A DNA stretch of 62,000 nt from the NCBI RefSeq assembly GCF_000003815.2, contig NC_049982.1, positions 11,931,183 through 11,993,182 of the forward strand, read 5' to 3'. Source of the DNA: Branchiostoma floridae. Lineage: Eukaryota > Chordata > Leptocardii > Amphioxiformes > Branchiostomatidae. The stretch's first letter is position 1. Every line of letters starts with the position of its first letter. The position numbers and the translations under genes were made by a program. Under the pieces are notes generated by a model that was not told the DNA's origin, did no database searches, and saw only the letters and a program-made list of their open reading frames with translations. This document shows, in pieces, positions 59,101 to 62,000 of the stretch.

Positions 59101-62000
59101 AAAAACATTCTAACAGAGGCCTTCTCAAAATTGTCTTGAACACCTTAAATACCTAAAGTGAATGTACCCCAGGATTACCGATGCTACATTGGTACATCCA
59201 TTTAGATATTTTTTCTTATATGTCAGTTTTATGGTATCTGGTAGAATATACAATCATGTAAGAGTTAATTAAAGTTATATTTATAAACCATAAAGTCCAT
59301 CACATCTACAAATTTCACAGAATCTTAATAAGGAGGAAGGAAACAAGAAATATGTACCCCTTGCATTGGCATTTCATACTCTTCACTTGGACCGCCATGC
59401 TCAGCAAATTCCTCATACATGTCTTCAGCCTGGCTAGCCTGAAGTGTAAGAATGTGACAAAGACTTAATAATTTTGTCTATAGCTTAGAAAAAGACTGAA
59501 TTGAGATATGAATAAATGTTACTTTACAGTGGTTGCACAGGTGTATGACTTACACACTACATCAGACATATAATTAAATAAAGTTTAAGATACTAAAATC
59601 AAAACATAAAGTCACACAGCATACAGAATAGCTACTTAACAATTGATGACAGACTCTTATATAAGTTATATATAGGCATCTATTATTGTGGGTTTAAAGA
59701 GATGAATGTATCAAGTTTTACTTTACTTTGTTCCCGATGGACATTCTGCAAACAAGGTCAATGGAGTTGAGCCAAATATTTTGGGCAAGTCCCAGTTCAT
59801 ACCAGTGTTACTTTTGTAGTGTTTACTGTTTGGTACATTTTTGTTCATAACATACATGTCATTGTAAACTACTGTGCAAAGGGAATTCTGGTGACTGAAT
59901 AGAGAGTGCAGTAGTATGACTATTGACTAGCATGTTGTATTGTATGAACACTAACCGGTGCAGGCTTCTGTTGCCGTCCAGGAAGAGGAGGCATTCTGAG
60001 AAAAGGACAACAGAACAAACAAATGTTCAGCATTTCAGGTAGATTTTTTATCATGCATTTGAAGTTGTCTTTGTTGTTACCTCTTCAGAACAAGATGTAA
60101 TAGGCTCTGAAATTACATGTATAAGGGTACTAGTATCATGCGTTTGAAGTTGTCTTTGTTGTTACCTCTTCAGAACAAGATGTAATAGGCTCTGAAATTA
60201 CATGTAAGGGTACTAGTAAGTAATTATATAAACAATATTTTAAGATAACACATTTTGCTACATTCATGGAAATGAAAGTGACATACCTTCTATCAGCCAC
60301 ATTTACATTGAAGTTATTGGCCTAAATAGGGAGGAGAAAAAATAACACAATAACTGTTAAAATCATGCACATCATCTTTGTAAATCAGCATTAGTTTATA
60401 GAATGTAAAATGACACAAGCAAAACCTTATTCTGGCAAAATATGTAATGTGAGGTAAAAAGTTACAAAATCTATATGTCAAAATGTGTTTCACTACATTG
60501 CCATGGCAATGGTATTCCCTTTAGGAGTTTTCTTCAAAACAGAGACTATGCATTCAAAAAAAATATATGTGCAACTCCTTAAAACTGCATAAAAAGTCAT
60601 ATACTATACAACTAGGCTTGCCCCTGAGGCATTGCCAAAAATATTGATAATGATGAAAAGTCTCACTCTAACAGGTGGCCAGGTCTGCTGAGCAGGCTTG
60701 TTTACTGGAGGTCTATGGGGTACAGGTGCTGTCAGAGAGAGGCAATAGAACAACAACTATTAGAAAATATAAAACAACTGAAATAAACCTTTCAAAAGTG
60801 TGAATTTGATTGCCCATGGTATAAACTACTACTCTTAAACTTTGCAGAAGATGCCTTATTTTAACTAGTGCTAATACAAGTTGTAAAAGCAAATATGGCA
60901 GCATCCTATAACCATTACCGGTATCTTGTTGCAGGGACTGCATTTTCTGCCATAAAAATAACTACATGTAGGTCTTCATACCACAAGAACAGAACCACTG
61001 TTGAATCATTGTTACTACTGTCGCAGTGATGGAAACAAATGTGGCTTTTGGTGAGGACTTAATGAACACATTAAATTTTCTACTTACGTTGTTGCTCTTC
61101 TATTGGTTCTTCATAGTCAGACCCTCCAGACTCATCTAGTGTGCAAATAAAGAGTATGGGAAAGCTGTAGTTATATACATGTGTTCTACCTTGTAATATC
61201 TCTTTGCAGTCTGTGCATTTTAATTGTAGGTTCAGACTGTTTGTTTGTTTGTTTTTATGATCAAAGTCAATATAAATCATATACATGTTGTTTAATAAGA
61301 CAGCTTATGAAAAATGACAGAAAAAGTAAACAATTCTTTGGAATAATACTTGCAAAAATGTGACTTAAGTCATGATTAACATTTAATATAAATTACAATC
61401 TGGAAATCAAGTGGAAAGAGTGACTCACTATCGTGATCTGGAACTTCATATGTGTCCTCTGCAGACTGGGTGGGGAGGGGCATGGGCTGCTGTATATGGG
61501 AGCATGTTAAAAACATGTAAACATTGCACAAAATGAACGAAATTGATGAAGCAAATGATACATTATATTATAACAAAAGTTGTTGAAGGCGCATGTTTGT
61601 CCCCCTACCCCAATGACAAACAAGTGACCGTAGGTAACATAGTCTGTGACCCTGGAGGTGCGAACGCGAATAACTTTGACAATCAGATAAAACCACGTAT
61701 CTGCTTGACAATATCAATTACCGCATGACCCATATACAGGAGATCTGGACCAATACACCGGAAAACGAACATTTTGTAGGGGTGTTCTTTTTATAACATC
61801 CATAATGAAACCACCTGCCGCCAAAAAAAAACCACGTGCATCATCGTCAACCTCAGTACAGAGGACCTACCAAACCACATAGGATTCAGACAGCGGGAAC
61901 AAACAGATACAGATGCGAGGCACCTTCTGGTCACAGACTAATGAGCTTTCAACATAAGTCCCTACCCTGCGATGAGGTGGCTGAGTCTGCTTAGGGCTCA
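55013..62000 (-). CDS. BLNK: BLNK/SLP-76-like SH2 adaptor (5'-partial, C-terminal 652 aa)
   Basis: Exons in order: 62000-61966 (partial), 61489-61429, 61135-61088, 60728-60667, 60321-60287, 59995-59956, 59438-59358, 58829-58796, 58419-57580, 57345-57277, 56627-56433, 56196-55994, 55509-55360, 55120-55013; all phases join. Family role: cytosolic adaptors that, once phosphorylated by Syk-type kinases, bind PLC-gamma, Vav, Nck and Grb2 downstream of immune receptors. Seen here: tyrosine motifs YEVP, YEEP, YEEF, YEMP and YEVP in successive small exons; a long proline-rich exon with PPPP and PKWKQ repeats; and a C-terminal SH2 (WYHGEV, FLIRKS with the phosphotyrosine Arg, PYTLAL, YALGTEK). This order is that of BLNK, SLP-76, CLNK and SH2D6. 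The visible part is already longer than human BLNK (456 aa). A SAM or basic N-terminus, if present, is outside the window. Confidence 0.87.
57785..58002 (-). repeat. BLNK: In-frame minisatellite encoding PKWKQ repeats
   Basis: GCTTCCATTTTGG recurs at 57787, 57841, 57895, 57949 and 57997 (spacings 54, 54, 54, 48), all multiples of three. On the minus strand it encodes five copies of PKWKQ in a PxPESSPSPQPSV context, within the large exon. The middle copies are nearly identical, pointing to recent expansion or homogenisation. Confidence 0.95.
58956..58980 (+). repeat. (GAT)n microsatellite
   Basis: Eight GAT units in an intron of the SH2-adaptor gene. Confidence 0.95.
60050..60218. repeat. 85-bp tandem duplication in an adaptor intron
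   Basis: Two copies start at 60050 and 60135 (TCATGCRTTTGAAGTTGTC...). They differ at about one base plus a TA insertion near ATTACATGTA. They are almost identical, so the duplication is recent. It lies between the exons at 59956-59995 and 60287-60321. Confidence 0.95.

Noticed and set aside
60919-60946. Possible 28-nt exon of the SH2 adaptor (KMQSLQQDT) with good splice sites
   Set aside because: Its length breaks the phase between the exons at 61088-61135 and 60667-60728. Those two join perfectly without it.
24153-62000. CRISPR array, operon, prophage or bacterial defence system
   Set aside because: No regular spacer-repeat array and no bacterial-type gene structure. All recognised genes are spliced animal genes.

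Overview
The window is animal nuclear DNA: AT-rich, with long introns, GT-AG splice sites, dispersed DNA transposons and one 100-base assembly gap (40721-40820). Four multi-exon genes can be assembled exon by exon with consistent phase. All four are single copies of families that are multi-copy in vertebrates (adducin, 50-kDa hexokinase, Abraxas, and a BLNK/SLP-76 class SH2 adaptor). An invertebrate chordate, most likely an amphioxus (Branchiostoma), is my best inference. No species-specific marker was checked.

Layout. 1-5152: no gene recognised, probably 5' flank or 5'-UTR intron of adducin. 5178-18953 (+): adducin, 15 coding exons, 796 codons plus stop removed, complete, ending in the MARCKS-like basic tail. 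18954-24152: adducin 3' region and the tail-to-tail interval. 24153-43860 (-): a complete 450-residue hexokinase in 9 coding exons. Its last intron (24326-36380, 12.1 kb) is a transposon nest holding a pair of inverted TTCCTGCAGGAA arrays, Harbinger-like elements, a GACG-rich 2.1-kb element, a LINE fragment, tRNA-derived SINE copies and several unclassified repeats. 43861-45753: divergent promoter interval carrying a TTAA-flanked 549-bp element. 45754-50542 (+): a complete 444-residue Abraxas ending in SPVF, the BRCA1 BRCT-binding motif. 50543-55012: its 3' region with a deleted mariner element. 55013-62000 (-): the C-terminal 652 residues of a BLNK/SLP-76-like adaptor (YxxP motifs, proline-rich and PKWKQ-repeat region, C-terminal SH2). 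Its N-terminus lies beyond the right edge.

The genes act in different processes: membrane skeleton, glycolysis, DNA-damage ubiquitin signalling, and tyrosine-kinase adaptor signalling. Their adjacency still looks meaningful. From memory, the human members of these four families sit together on chromosomes 2p, 4, 5q35 and 10q, so the window resembles the unduplicated ancestor of one vertebrate 2R paralogon. Other points worth a second look are a duplicated splice acceptor in adducin that leads straight to a stop, a GC-AG intron, nested inverted repeats in the hexokinase intron, an in-frame minisatellite in the adaptor, and a YY1-type motif lying on the Abraxas start codon.
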